64,000 nucleotides of DNA from Dyella_B nitratireducens (GCF_049532905.1 NZ_CP064032.1:4216001-4280000); one strand, 5' to 3'. Positions 17,197-26,452 are shown, numbered from the stretch's first letter. Numbers and translations are program-made. The notes: generated from the letters alone by a model not told the origin.

Positions 17197-17266
17197 TCGG
17201 CCCATCTCCTGAAGACCCTTTCGCTTACCACCGCACCACACGCTTCAAATATCACCAAGGATCGAC

Positions 17267-19141
17267 GTGAACATGCCATTGCTGAAACCAACACCCGTCG
17301 CCGAGGCCGAACAGGCCATCGCGCACCATCCGCTGGCAGGTACTGCCATGAGCGGTGCGGACGTCGTCGTACAAGTGCTGGCGGATGAAGGTGTAGCGGT
17401 ACTTTTTGGCTATTCCGGTGGTGCTATTTTGCCCGTCTACGACGCGGTGTTCCGGCATAACGCAGAGCACTTGCGGCCTGATGGCAGCGAACCGATGCCG
17501 TTGATCGTGCCGGCCAACGAGCAAGGCGCCGGTTTCATGGCGGCAGGCTTTGCACGTGCATCTGGCAAGGTTGGCGTGGCCATCGTCACGTCCGGTCCGG
17601 GCGCCACCAACATGGTGACACCGGTGCGCGATTCCACCGCCGATTCGATCCCGATGGTGGTGATCTGCGGCCAGGTAGCGACGCAAGCCATCGGCAGCGA
17701 TGCCTTTCAGGAAGCACCCATCAGCAACATCATGAGTTCCTGTGCCAAGCATGTGTTCCTGGTGACCGAAGCGGAGAAACTGGAAGCCACCTTGCGCACG
17801 GCATTCACCATCGCGCGCAGCGGGCGGCCCGGTCCGGTCGTGGTGGACGTGCCCAAGGACGTGCAGAACGCCATGGTCGTGTTTGACGGCAAGGAAGAGT
17901 TACCGCTACCCGGCTATCGTGCACGCCTGCGTGCCATCGAACAGGCCACGCTCAGCGACGCCGACTGCGCTGCGTTCTTCCAGGCGCTGCTGCAGGCAAA
18001 ACGCCCGCTGATCTACGCCGGCGGCGGCGTCATCGCCAGCGGTGCATCCACGCTGTTGCGCGACTTTGCCGAAAGCTTCGAGCTGCCCGTCACCACCACC
18101 TTGATGGGTATCGGTAGTGTCGATACGACGCATCCGCTGGCATTGCACATGCTGGGCATGCACGGTACGGCGTATGCGAATTACGCGGTGGAAGATTGCG
18201 ATTTTCTGTTTGCGCTGGGCGCGCGTTTCGATGATCGCGTTGCCGGTGTGCCCTCGCAGTTCGCTCCCAGGGCGAAGTTCATTGCGCATATCGACATCGA
18301 CCCGGCCGAGATCAACAAGGTGAAGGCGGCCGACTGGCATCACGTCGGCCCGCTGGATCGCGCGCTACAGCGTCTTATGCAGTACGGCAAGGCGCATGAC
18401 CATCAGCCGATGCTGGCCGATTGGCACGCGCATATCGCTGCGCTGAAGCGCATGCACGCGATGAATTACGACCGCGACAGCTCATTCATTCAGCCCTACG
18501 CCGTGCTGGAGGAAATCAACCGCCATACACAGGGCCGCGCCATCATCAGTACCGGCGTGGGCCAGCATCAGATGTGGGCGGCGCAATACCTGGATTTCCG
18601 CGATCCACGGCATTGGCTCACCTCCGGGTCGATGGGCACCATGGGCTTCGGCCTGCCCGCCGCCGTCGGCGCGCAATTCGCACGGCGCGATGCGCTGGTG
18701 ATCGACGTGGACGGCGATGCCAGCATCCGCATGAACCTGGGCGAGCTGGAAACCGTCACCACCTACGGCCTGCCGGTGAAGGTGCTGGTGTTGAACAACG
18801 TCGGCGACGGTATGGTGCGGCAGTGGCAGAAGCTGTTCTTCAAAGGGCGCTTCGCCTCTTCCGACAAGAGCTTGCATCGCAAGGATTTCGTGCGCGCCGC
18901 CGAGGCCGATGGTTTTGGCTGGGCACGCCGCCTGGAACGCCGTGAAGACTTGGCCGCCACCATCGCCGAATTCCTGGCATTCGAAGGACCGGCGTTTCTT
19001 GAAGTGATGATCGATCCGGATGCCGGCGTGTATCCGATGGTCGGCCCCGGCGCCAATTACTCGCAAATGATCACCGGCGACTTCATTCCTGCGCGCAAGG
19101 TAGCGCAAACGGGCGAAGCCGCTGCCTCGGATGCGTTCTGA
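17267..19141 (+). CDS. ilvB: Acetolactate synthase, large (catalytic) subunit
   Basis: 624 residues, thiamine-diphosphate enzyme that starts the Val/Leu branch and the Ile branch. Seen: GYSGGAILPVYDA near 46, the catalytic Glu in NEQGAGFMAAGFAR near 85, VTSGPGATN near 107, and the ThDP motif DVDGDASIRMNLGEL near 480. Start GTG at 17267 has AAGG six bases upstream; the ATG two codons later is too far from it. About 40 residues at each end go beyond the usual length. Xanthomonadales annotations often call this gene ilvG. Confidence 0.95.
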   Translation: MNMPLLKPTPVAEAEQAIAHHPLAGTAMSGADVVVQVLADEGVAVLFGYSGGAILPVYDAVFRHNAEHLRPDGSEPMPLIVPANEQGAGFMAAGFARASGKVGVAIVTSGPGATNMVTPVRDSTADSIPMVVICGQVATQAIGSDAFQEAPISNIMSSCAKHVFLVTEAEKLEATLRTAFTIARSGRPGPVVVDVPKDVQNAMVVFDGKEELPLPGYRARLRAIEQATLSDADCAAFFQALLQAKRPLIYAGGGVIASGASTLLRDFAESFELPVTTTLMGIGSVDTTHPLALHMLGMHGTAYANYAVEDCDFLFALGARFDDRVAGVPSQFAPRAKFIAHIDIDPAEINKVKAADWHHVGPLDRALQRLMQYGKAHDHQPMLADWHAHIAALKRMHAMNYDRDSSFIQPYAVLEEINRHTQGRAIISTGVGQHQMWAAQYLDFRDPRHWLTSGSMGTMGFGLPAAVGAQFARRDALVIDVDGDASIRMNLGELETVTTYGLPVKVLVLNNVGDGMVRQWQKLFFKGRFASSDKSLHRKDFVRAAEADGFGWARRLERREDLAATIAEFLAFEGPAFLEVMIDPDAGVYPMVGPGANYSQMITGDFIPARKVAQTGEAAASDAF

Positions 19142-19182
19142 ATTCACCCCACGCTGAAAACACCGCTACACAGGAACAGGTC

Positions 19183-19422
19183 ATGCAACACACGCTATCC
19201 ATTCTTTTGCAAAACGAAGCCGGCGCCCTGGTTCGCGTCGCAGGCCTGTTTGCCGCACGCGGACACAACATCGACACGCTGACGGTTGCCCCCACGGCCG
19301 ATCCGGCGGTATCGCACCTGATCCTCACCGTGCGCGGCGACAACGCCGCGCTCACGCAGATTCTGCAGCAGACGCGCAAATTGGTGGACGTATTGCAGGT
19401 TCAACACGCGACTCACGTATGA
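19183..19422 (+). CDS. ilvN: Acetolactate synthase, small regulatory subunit (single ACT domain)
   Basis: 79 residues, made only of the ACT domain: LSILLQNEAGALVRVAGLF, then RGHNIDTLTVAPTADP and KLVDVLQV. The sequence is closest in style to the N-terminal half of IlvH/IlvN, the valine-sensing half; the C-terminal domain of longer small subunits is absent. It would bind IlvB, activate it and mediate valine feedback. A gap of 41 bases separates it from ilvB and its stop overlaps the ilvA ATG by 4 bases. Alternative name ilvM. Confidence 0.9.
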   Translation: MQHTLSILLQNEAGALVRVAGLFAARGHNIDTLTVAPTADPAVSHLILTVRGDNAALTQILQQTRKLVDVLQVQHATHV

Positions 19423-20978
19423 ACGCGCAGCTGGCGGACAAGGAATCGACGCCGACCGCGGCATCCGTGTTACGGCGCGCCGAAGTGGCGCGCGTGTACG
19501 AAGTGGCAGAACACACGGCGCTGGAACGTGCATCGCTGCTCTCGGCCCGATGGGGCGCAGATGTGCTGCTCAAGCGCGAAGACCAGCAGCCGGTTTTCTC
19601 GTTCAAGCTGCGTGGCGCGTATAACCGCATGGCACAACTTGATGCCGCGGAACGCGCGCGTGGCGTCATCGCCGCTTCTGCCGGGAATCATGCGCAAGGG
19701 GTGGCGCTGGCCGCATCGCGCCTGAAAATCCAGGCAACCATCGTGATGCCGGTCACTGCGCCGCAAGTAAAAGTTGATGCGGTGCGCCGCTTCGGGGGTG
19801 CTTATACGGAAGTCGTCTTGCATGGCGACTCCTACAGCGACGCACAAACCAAAGCGCAACGCTTGCGCGAAGAGCGCGACGCCACGTTTGTGCATCCGTT
19901 CGACGATCTGGATGTGATCGCCGGCCAGGCCACCATCGCGTTGGAATTGCTGGATCAGCACAGGGGACCGTTGCATGCGGTATTCGTACCCATCGGTGGC
20001 GGTGGTCTGGCAGCCGGCATGGCGGCCGTGATCAAGGCGCGCCGTCCTGATGTGCGGGTAGTCGGCGTACAAGCTAGTGATGCCGATTCGATGGCGCGCG
20101 CGCTCGAGGCGGGCCAACGTGTGTCGCTGGACGAAGTGGGTTTGTTTGCCGACGGCACCGCCGTGAAGCAGGTGGGCGCGCTGACCTTTTCCCTGTGTGA
20201 GCAGTACCTCGACGGCGTGTTGCGCGTGGATACCGATGCCATTTGCGCCGCGATCCGTGACATCTATCAGGATACCCGCAGCGTTCCCGAGCCTTCCGGT
20301 GCGCTGGCACTGGCCGGCTTGAAGCAATACGTCGCCACGCATGGGGCATGCGAAGGTTCATTGGTAGCTGTCGTTTCCGGTGCCAACATGAATTTTGACC
20401 GCCTGCGTTTTGTGGCCGAACGCGCGGAAGTCGGCGAACAGCGTGAAGCCGTGTTCGCGGTGACTATTCCCGAACAGCGTGGCAGCTTCCGCCGTTTTTG
20501 CGCTGCACTGGGGCAGCACTCGATCACTGAATTCAATTACCGCATCGGCGATGCGCAGGCCGCGCATATCTTCGTCGGTGTACAGACGGCCAAGCGCGGT
20601 GAACGCGAGGCGCTGGCAGATGCGTTCCGCGCCAACGATTTTGGCGTACTCGACCTCACCGACGACGAACTGGCGAAGCTGCATCTGCGCCACATGATCG
20701 GTGGCCGCTCGCCATTGGCGCGCGACGAACGGCTTTATCGCTTCGATTTCCCGGAACGTCCCGGTGCATTGGCGCGGTTTCTTGATCGCATGCATCCGGA
20801 CTGGAACATCAGTCTGTTCCACTATCGCAATCACGGTGCGGATTACGGGCGCATTCTGGTCGGTATCCAGGTGCCGGCGAACGAGCTGGCGTTGCTGCAG
20901 GACTTTCTTGCGGCGCTGGGTTATCCGTATGTGGATGAGAGCGACAATCCCGCCTATCGCCTGCTGCTATGCGCGTAG
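19419..20978 (+). CDS. ilvA: Threonine ammonia-lyase, biosynthetic
   Basis: 519 residues. It deaminates threonine to 2-oxobutyrate, the entry to isoleucine. PLP lysine is in VFSFKLRGAYNRM near residue 62; SAGNHAQGVAL and the glycine loop GGGGLAAGM are present. Two C-terminal ACT-like domains, FAVTIPEQRGSFRRF and YRFDFPERPGALARFL, show the long, isoleucine-inhibited biosynthetic form. It is the last gene of the operon. Its last 12 bases overlap the 3' end of the convergent VOC gene. Confidence 0.95.
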   Translation: MNAQLADKESTPTAASVLRRAEVARVYEVAEHTALERASLLSARWGADVLLKREDQQPVFSFKLRGAYNRMAQLDAAERARGVIAASAGNHAQGVALAASRLKIQATIVMPVTAPQVKVDAVRRFGGAYTEVVLHGDSYSDAQTKAQRLREERDATFVHPFDDLDVIAGQATIALELLDQHRGPLHAVFVPIGGGGLAAGMAAVIKARRPDVRVVGVQASDADSMARALEAGQRVSLDEVGLFADGTAVKQVGALTFSLCEQYLDGVLRVDTDAICAAIRDIYQDTRSVPEPSGALALAGLKQYVATHGACEGSLVAVVSGANMNFDRLRFVAERAEVGEQREAVFAVTIPEQRGSFRRFCAALGQHSITEFNYRIGDAQAAHIFVGVQTAKRGEREALADAFRANDFGVLDLTDDELAKLHLRHMIGGRSPLARDERLYRFDFPERPGALARFLDRMHPDWNISLFHYRNHGADYGRILVGIQVPANELALLQDFLAALGYPYVDESDNPAYRLLLCA

Positions 20979-21353
20979 AAAGCCACTGAGCGCTTCATCC
21001 ATGGTGCCACCGGCATCCAGCTCGAACACGTGGTTGTCGTAATCGGTGAAATAGAGCGCGGTGTCCTGGCGCGCCATGAAATGCTCGACGTCGAAGGTGG
21101 CCAGCTTGTCGGCGCAATCCCGCAACTGGCCACGGCTGACTTCAAACGCAATGTGGTCACCATTGCGGCACGATGGGCCTTCCCCTTGCCTCAGCAGGAA
21201 CCATACGCCTCCGAACTTTGCAAACGTTTGCGAATGCCCGCCACCGTCCGGACAATCCGCGACCACCTGCGCGCCGAGCACACCGGCGAACAGCTCCGCC
21301 GTACGTGCGGGATCACGCACGATGAGAGCAATATGACCGATAGATGTGCCCAT
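20967..21353 (-). CDS. VOC family protein, FosX/FosA-like
   Basis: 128 residues. The pattern resembles fosfomycin-modifying VOC enzymes: IGHIALIVRD at the N-terminus, DHIAFEV in the middle and YFTDYDNHVFELDAG near the end. The metal ligands expected for that group fall at His7, His67 and Glu111. The catalytic Glu of FosX, at about residue 44 of that family, seems to be replaced (the local sequence is HSQTFAKFG), so resistance activity is doubtful; a general metal-dependent lyase or hydrolase is equally possible. The ATG at 21353 gives the usual family start. It overlaps ilvA's 3' end tail-to-tail. Confidence 0.75.
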   Translation of the reverse strand: MGTSIGHIALIVRDPARTAELFAGVLGAQVVADCPDGGGHSQTFAKFGGVWFLLRQGEGPSCRNGDHIAFEVSRGQLRDCADKLATFDVEHFMARQDTALYFTDYDNHVFELDAGGTMDEALSGFLRA

Positions 21354-21428
21354 GAACGACCTTACCCCCGTTGTGCTGCGCATGCCTGGACTGCCCCCAT
21401 GGGGCAAACACTTTACTACCTGTGCGAA

Positions 21429-21448
21429 ATGGATGTTTTTCCATCCAT
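21429..21448. promoter_or_regulatory. 20-bp intergenic motif between VOC gene and ubiA
   Basis: ATGGATGTTTTTCCATCCAT, nearly the same as the site at 8053-8072 (17 of 20). It lies in the divergent promoter region of the FosX-like gene and ubiA, about 75 and 97 bases from their starts. The sequence also forms a 7-bp hairpin (ATGGATG/CATCCAT). Confidence 0.35.
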
Positions 21449-21544
21449 CCGGAGCGTCGTGATTTGGGCTGCCCCTAACCTACGTGCCGACGCGAGGCGT
21501 GGAGCATAGCTTCGGGGTAAAGACGGCACGTTACACTTGCCGCC

Positions 21545-22570
21545 ATGGCCCCGACTTCCCGCAAGCGCCCACGGCGCACGTCTCCCGCACCCGTCCCGCA
21601 CCGCGCACGTGCCGCCGTTCCCCCTCAGCGCGTACAGCCCGCACGCCCGGCCGATAGCTCCACCCGTGCCGCACGCGTGCTGGACTGGCTGCTGCAGAAA
21701 CTGCCCGACCAGCACCGTCAGAAGGCGCACGACCTCCTGGTGCTCACCCGCATGGACCGCCCCATCGGCGCCCTGCTGTTGCTATGGCCGACCTGGTGGG
21801 CGCTGTGGCTGGCAGCCGGGGATTTCCCGCCATGGAAACCGCTGCTCATCTTTACGCTGGGTGTCTTCGCCATGCGCGCAGCCGGTTGCGCCATCAATGA
21901 CTACGCCGACCGCCATCTCGATCCGCAGGTAGCCCGCACGCAAGGCAGGCCGATTGCCTCCGGCCGCGTGACGCCGCGCGAAGCGTTGATCGTTTTTGCG
22001 AGCCTGTTGGTCTTTGCCTTCTTGCTGGTGCTGCTGACCAATACGCTGACGATCAAGCTTTCTTTCATCGGCGCCGCGCTGGCCGCGCTGTACCCCTTCA
22101 CCAAACGCTATACCGATCTGCCGCAAGTGGTACTGGGTGCCGCATTCGGCTGGTCGATTCCGATGGCTTTCGCGGCTGTGCAAAACACCGTGCCGCCGGT
22201 TGGCTGGCTGCTGTTTATCGCCAACATCCTATGGTCGGTGATCTATGACACCGAATACGCGATGGTCGACCGCGAAGAGGACATCAAAGCCGGTGCACGT
22301 TCCACCGCCATTTTGTTTGGCGATGCCGATCTACTGATCATTGGTGTACTGATGGGCACGCTTACGGTTGCCCTGGTCATGATTGGTACGCGCGCGCATT
22401 TGGGCTGGCCGTACTGGCTGGGCGTAGCGGCGGCTGCAGGTTTGTTCGGCTGGCAGCAATGGCTGATTCGCAACCGCGAACGCGATGCCTGCCTGGCGGC
22501 GTTTCGGCACAACAACTGGGTAGGCTTGTCGCTGTGGATCGGCATTGCGCTGGCGCTGGCCGTTCGCTGA
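21545..22570 (+). CDS. ubiA: 4-hydroxybenzoate polyprenyltransferase
   Basis: 341 residues, integral membrane prenyltransferase of ubiquinone synthesis. It joins a polyprenyl chain to 4-hydroxybenzoate. The two Asp-rich Mg2+/diphosphate motifs are clear: NDYADRHLD near 119 and DREEDIKAG near 240. About eight transmembrane segments follow the first. The N-terminal 60 residues are an extra basic, Pro/Arg-rich stretch (TSRKRPRRTSP) before the usual start LLVLTRMDRPIG; a start nearer the conserved part cannot be excluded. No neighbouring ubi genes are present. Confidence 0.93.
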   Translation: MAPTSRKRPRRTSPAPVPHRARAAVPPQRVQPARPADSSTRAARVLDWLLQKLPDQHRQKAHDLLVLTRMDRPIGALLLLWPTWWALWLAAGDFPPWKPLLIFTLGVFAMRAAGCAINDYADRHLDPQVARTQGRPIASGRVTPREALIVFASLLVFAFLLVLLTNTLTIKLSFIGAALAALYPFTKRYTDLPQVVLGAAFGWSIPMAFAAVQNTVPPVGWLLFIANILWSVIYDTEYAMVDREEDIKAGARSTAILFGDADLLIIGVLMGTLTVALVMIGTRAHLGWPYWLGVAAAAGLFGWQQWLIRNRERDACLAAFRHNNWVGLSLWIGIALALAVR

Positions 22571-22790
22571 TTCGCTTCACCTTTTCATATCACCGTCACA
22601 CGGCCACGCTAGGTTCCGCCACTGGCCAGTGGTTGCGATACCCATGGCTGTTCATTCGCCATGGGAACCGCCGTCTGTTGCGTCTGTTCGCCGAGCAGCG
22701 CGCACCGTTGAACAAATGTTTTCTGCGTAGAACCGCGTGAGGCGGAAGCGGGAGTACACCGCGGCGCGATTCTGATTACGAGGAGCTCCC

Positions 22791-24014
22791 ATGCATCGTC
22801 AGCTACTTGTCGCCGCGTTCTGTCTTACCGTCATGACGGGGCCGCGTCTTGCCATGGCCCACGCCACCTTCGGCGCGGCGCATGTCGTGCAGGAGGTGGT
22901 GCTGGTGCGCCATGGCATCCGCTCACCTACCGCAGGGCCGGAGGAACTTGCTGTCTATGCATCGCAAGCATGGCCGGCATGGGACGTCGCACCCGGCCAG
23001 CTCACCGAGCATGGCGTTGCACTGATGCGCTCCTGGGGTGTTTGGTATCGCCAGCGCCTGACATCCGAAGGATTGACGCTCACGTGCGACAACCTGCGCG
23101 TTGTGGCGGACAGCACGCCGCGCAACCGCGACAGCGCTGCGGCGTTGATGCATGGACTCGCTCCGGATTGCGCGAGTGGCTATGACGCACTCGCAGCGGA
23201 TCAGACCGATCCGCTGTTCCATGGCATCGGCAAGGAGAAGAAAGCGCCGGACGATGGATCTCCGGCCTTTTCTTCGTCTGCCATGACAACGCTGCAAAAC
23301 GTGCTGCTTGGCTGCACGGATCGTGCGTGCCTGGAGCAAGCGAAGTCCCAAGGCAAGAAGGTGCCGCTGCTTGAACCACCAGCCAAGGCGCTCAAGCAAG
23401 CCGGCACGCTGTCGGAAAACCTGATGCTCGAATACGTGCAAGGCATGCCCCCGGCGCAAGTGGGTTGGGGACGCGCGGATGCGAGTGCCGTGGCGCAGAT
23501 GATCACGCTGCACAACGATGCTTTTGCCTTCTCCGCCAAAGTGCCCGATGCAGCCGCCGCGCGTGGTGGCAATATGCTGGCCCACATTGCCGCGACCCTG
23601 CGTGCGGCAGCGCATGCAAAGTCGGACTTGCCGACATTGGCATCGCGCCACCAACGCTCCATCATCCTGGTTGGGCACGATACGGATCTCGCCAGCGCGG
23701 CCGGCCTGCTGCAACTCGATTGGCATAACGCCACGCAGACGGACGATTACCCTCCCGCGGGTGCGCTCATCTACCAGTTGGTGGAACGCGATGGGCAGTA
23801 CACAGTTCGTCTCTTCGTCGCCCAGCCGACGCTTGCCGCCCTACGCAACGGCAACGTGGAACATTCCACTGCTGAAGTCGTGACGCCGTTGCGTTTGCCG
23901 GCATGCGACAGGCAGCTCGAATGTCCCCTCGCACGCTTCGGTGCCATCGTCGATCAGCTTGTGGGTTCGTCCTTCGTCTTGCCGGCCAGTGGGAGCGAGC
24001 CTGCAGCCAAGTGA
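22791..24014 (+). CDS. Periplasmic histidine acid phosphatase (AppA/Agp family)
   Basis: 407 residues with a signal peptide (MHRQLLVAAFCLTVM then cleavage near AMA-HA, residue 23). The catalytic motif RHGIRSP places the phospho-accepting His at 41. The C-terminal proton-donor motif is GHDTDLAS near 300, the HD form. Four to eight cysteines suggest disulfides in the periplasm. Family members are phytases, glucose-1-phosphatases or general acid phosphatases; the exact substrate is not shown. Good ribosome binding site GAGGAGCT before the ATG. The 220-base gap before it holds only a short hairpin (CCCATGGC/GCCATGGG). Confidence 0.87.
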   Translation: MHRQLLVAAFCLTVMTGPRLAMAHATFGAAHVVQEVVLVRHGIRSPTAGPEELAVYASQAWPAWDVAPGQLTEHGVALMRSWGVWYRQRLTSEGLTLTCDNLRVVADSTPRNRDSAAALMHGLAPDCASGYDALAADQTDPLFHGIGKEKKAPDDGSPAFSSSAMTTLQNVLLGCTDRACLEQAKSQGKKVPLLEPPAKALKQAGTLSENLMLEYVQGMPPAQVGWGRADASAVAQMITLHNDAFAFSAKVPDAAAARGGNMLAHIAATLRAAAHAKSDLPTLASRHQRSIILVGHDTDLASAAGLLQLDWHNATQTDDYPPAGALIYQLVERDGQYTVRLFVAQPTLAALRNGNVEHSTAEVVTPLRLPACDRQLECPLARFGAIVDQLVGSSFVLPASGSEPAAK

Positions 24015-24064
24015 GCGCACTATCGCAAAGCGTATGCCATTCGTGACATAGAAACGTGGCGATC

Positions 24065-25170
24065 TCTAGACTCAAGTGCAACACCTCGAATGAGGTGCTG
24101 CATGGGACGTGGTTACAGTCATTTGAGTGCCGAAGAACGTAGCGCGATCATGGTCGGTAAAGTACGCGGAGAAAGCGCTCGTCAGCTAGCGGCTTGGTTG
24201 GGGCGTTCGCCCGGCACCATTTCACGGGAATTGGCGCGAAACGCCCCATCGTGAGCTCATGGATGGTCCGTTCATGGGATGGCCGCGTCTGACGTATGAC
24301 GCGCAACGTGCCCGCCACCGAGCGGCGCGGATGTGCCATAAGCCACGGCGCCCGCGCAAATTGCCGCCGACCTCACGCCTGTGGCGGTGGGTAGAACGCC
24401 TGTTAGGCAAGGGCTGGTTCCCGCAACAGATCAGCCGCACACTGCGACACCAGTATCCTGGTCAACCGGATTGGCACGTGTCCCACGAGACGATTTACAC
24501 CGCCATCTATGCCGCGCTACGTGGGCATCTGCGCCAAGCCCTGGTAGCGCTACTTAGACACCACAAATGCGCGCGTCGTCCTCGCGACCAAGGGAGCGAT
24601 CGGCGGGGCCAGATGCCCGATTTACCGAGCATCCATGATTGACCGCCCGAAGCGAATGAACGGCTATTGCCAAGGCATTGGGAGGGTGATCTGATCAAAG
24701 GTACGCGTAGCACGGCGCTGGTTGGCGTGCTCGTGGATCGCCAGACGCTGTTCTTGAAGCTGGTCAAATTGCACGGTAGTTCAGCGCAGGAAGCACTGGA
24801 AGGATTTAGCCGCGCGTTCGCGCCGCTGCCCGCTTCGTTACGCCGAAGCCTGACCTACGATCAGGGCAAGGAAATGGCGCTGCACAAAACCCTGTCGCGT
24901 CGAACCGGCTTGGCGATCTACTTTGCCGATCCCCCCTAGTCCCTGGCAACGTGGCATCTGCGAAAACACAAGCGGTCTGTTGCGCCAATACCTGCCTAAA
25001 GGAGAAGACCTATCGATTTACATGCAGCGCCAATTGGATGCGATTGCACGTCGATTAAACCTTCGTCCTCGGGCAACCTTGGATTATCGCTGTCCGGCGG
25101 AGATGTTCATGCGTGCACTAGGAGGCCACGACCTGGCAGACCAAATCGATGATGCACTTCTAGATTGACT
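24065..25170 (+). mobile_element. IS30-family insertion sequence, decayed
   Basis: An IS30-type transposase reading frame is bounded by short imperfect inverted ends: AAGTGCAACACC near 24074 on the left and its likely partner AAGTGCATCATC (reverse strand) near 25146-25158 on the right. The palindrome TCTAGA is found next to both ends (24065-24070 and 25159-25164), which could be the target, since IS30 elements favour palindromic sites. The exact ends are uncertain. Confidence 0.7.
24102..25168 (+). pseudogene. IS30-family transposase pseudogene
   Basis: The gene starts MGRGYSHLSAEERSAIMVGK with the N-terminal HTH of IS30 transposases (RQLAAWLGRSPGTISREL) and stops after 50 codons at 24254. 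The protein continues in other frames: PRLTYDAQRARHRAARM and SHETIYTAIY from 24259 to 24642, then HWEGDLIKGTRS and LTYDQGKEMALH, then SPWQRGICENTSGLLRQYLP to 25168. All three catalytic acidic positions of the DDE core are still recognisable (EGD, YDQG, CEN). At least three frameshifts separate them, so no active transposase is made. Confidence 0.88.
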
Positions 25171-25449
25171 CCGCCATATCGGATGCCTTGGATACTTGGC
25201 GAGCACACACGGAGCGTGGCATGACGCGCACGTCTTTGATCTTGCTTTGGGAGTCATACGGCCACGATTACATATATGAGTGTTGCGATATGCGCTGCAT
25301 CTTTGCGTCGCAAAGCTCACAACTATGTAATGTCTACACACTGCACCTACATAGGAATCATTTGATTTTCTGAGGAACAGAAAACTCGAAATGACTCGGT
25401 GCCACGATAAGTACGATCAACAATAAGACAGGATCGATCTTGCCTGCCT

Positions 25450-26169
25450 TCACATCCCATTGCCGGAAATGGGCGCGCGAGCAAGTGCCCATACATCCAC
25501 ACGCTCTACGCCGGCACGCTTCAAAGTCCGAGCGCACTCCGCGAGGGTGGCGCCAGTCGTGAGCACGTCATCAAGAACAATCACATGCGCAGGCAATATG
25601 GCAGCGTTACGCAATGCAAAGGCACCACGAAGATTGCGCCGACGTTCGACTGCGTCCAGTCCTGTTTGGGCATCGGTATGGCGCATGCGTAGCAGAATGT
25701 CGTGCCGGCAAGGAATGCCGAGAACGCTCGCAAGTGGTCGCGCCATCTCCAGCGCCTGGTTGTAACCGCGCTCCCGCAGACGGCGATGGTGCAGCGGTAC
25801 GGGAAGAATGAGTTGCGGCAACTCGCGTGGCCGCGGCGCGCGGCGCCACATCGTGGCAAGCACACGCCCGGCGGCCAGGTCGCGGCTGAACTTGAAACGT
25901 GTTTCCAAGCGGTCAAGCGGCCACGCATAACGGAAAGGTGCCCAAGCTGCATCCCAAGGCGGCGCCTTGCGCTGGCAGCGCCCACACAGCGGCGTTGAGA
26001 TCGATAGCGGCAAGGCGCAGCGCTGACAGCAGTACGTATTGCGTGGCAGCTCAGCGGCACAATCGGCGCACAAGTCTATGCCATTTGCACCGGCGTCGCC
26101 GCACAACAGGCAACGCCATGGCAGCAGCCAGTGATGGAGTTTGGAGACCCAGCGGATTGGCGCATCCAT
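25450..26169 (-). CDS. comF: ComF family phosphoribosyltransferase-like protein
   Basis: 239 residues. The N-terminal part has a zinc-finger-like set of cysteines (CLLCG, CADC, CCQRC, CGRCQ) and the C-terminal part has the PRPP-binding loop VIVLDDVLTTGATL near residue 205. ComF proteins help DNA uptake in naturally transformable bacteria and are widely present elsewhere. The ATG at 26169 is preferred over a TTG two codons upstream. It lies 15 bases after a small membrane-protein gene on the same strand, and its 3' side faces 281 bases without genes and then the IS30 remnant. Confidence 0.88.
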   Translation of the reverse strand: MDAPIRWVSKLHHWLLPWRCLLCGDAGANGIDLCADCAAELPRNTYCCQRCALPLSISTPLCGRCQRKAPPWDAAWAPFRYAWPLDRLETRFKFSRDLAAGRVLATMWRRAPRPRELPQLILPVPLHHRRLRERGYNQALEMARPLASVLGIPCRHDILLRMRHTDAQTGLDAVERRRNLRGAFALRNAAILPAHVIVLDDVLTTGATLAECARTLKRAGVERVDVWALARAPISGNGM

Positions 26170-26184
26170 GCGCAAGGTGTCCGC

Positions 26185-26394
26185 TCAGTGGTTCGGCTTG
26201 AACATCGCCGCGTCGAGGATCGACCACAAATGGATGATCCAGCCCATCCAGAAAATCCAGAGCACGCCAGCCAGCACAAACATCAGCACGGCTTTCAGAA
26301 AACGCCCCTGCACCAGTTGGCCCAGTCCCGGAATGAACAGGCTGCAGATGGCGGCGATGACATTCCCGGCACTGCCCTGACCTGCTGCGCTCAT
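26185..26394 (-). CDS. Small two-helix membrane protein (TM2-like)
   Basis: 69 residues. Two hydrophobic segments are seen, AAICSLFIPGLGQLVQG and AVLMFVLAGVLWIFWMGWII, with a Pro-Gly turn as in TM2-type proteins. No enzymatic motif. It precedes comF with a 15-base gap and probably shares its transcript. It diverges from bioB, so its promoter region overlaps the biotin operator. Function unknown. Confidence 0.75.
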   Translation of the reverse strand: MSAAGQGSAGNVIAAICSLFIPGLGQLVQGRFLKAVLMFVLAGVLWIFWMGWIIHLWSILDAAMFKPNH

Positions 26395-26452
26395 GAATCG
26401 ACTCCTTCGATGGATGGTCTGCGGATGTTAACGGGTCCAGGGCTCATCCACT

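Noticed and set aside
13943..17241. Very long antisense reading frames opposite leuB, ilvD and ilvC (up to 673 codons)
   Set aside because: They mirror the codon bias of the GC-rich genes on the other strand, have no recognisable domains and no ribosome binding sites.
24259..25168. Three separate genes in the IS30 region
   Set aside because: The three frames are consecutive parts of one transposase, so they were merged as a pseudogene.
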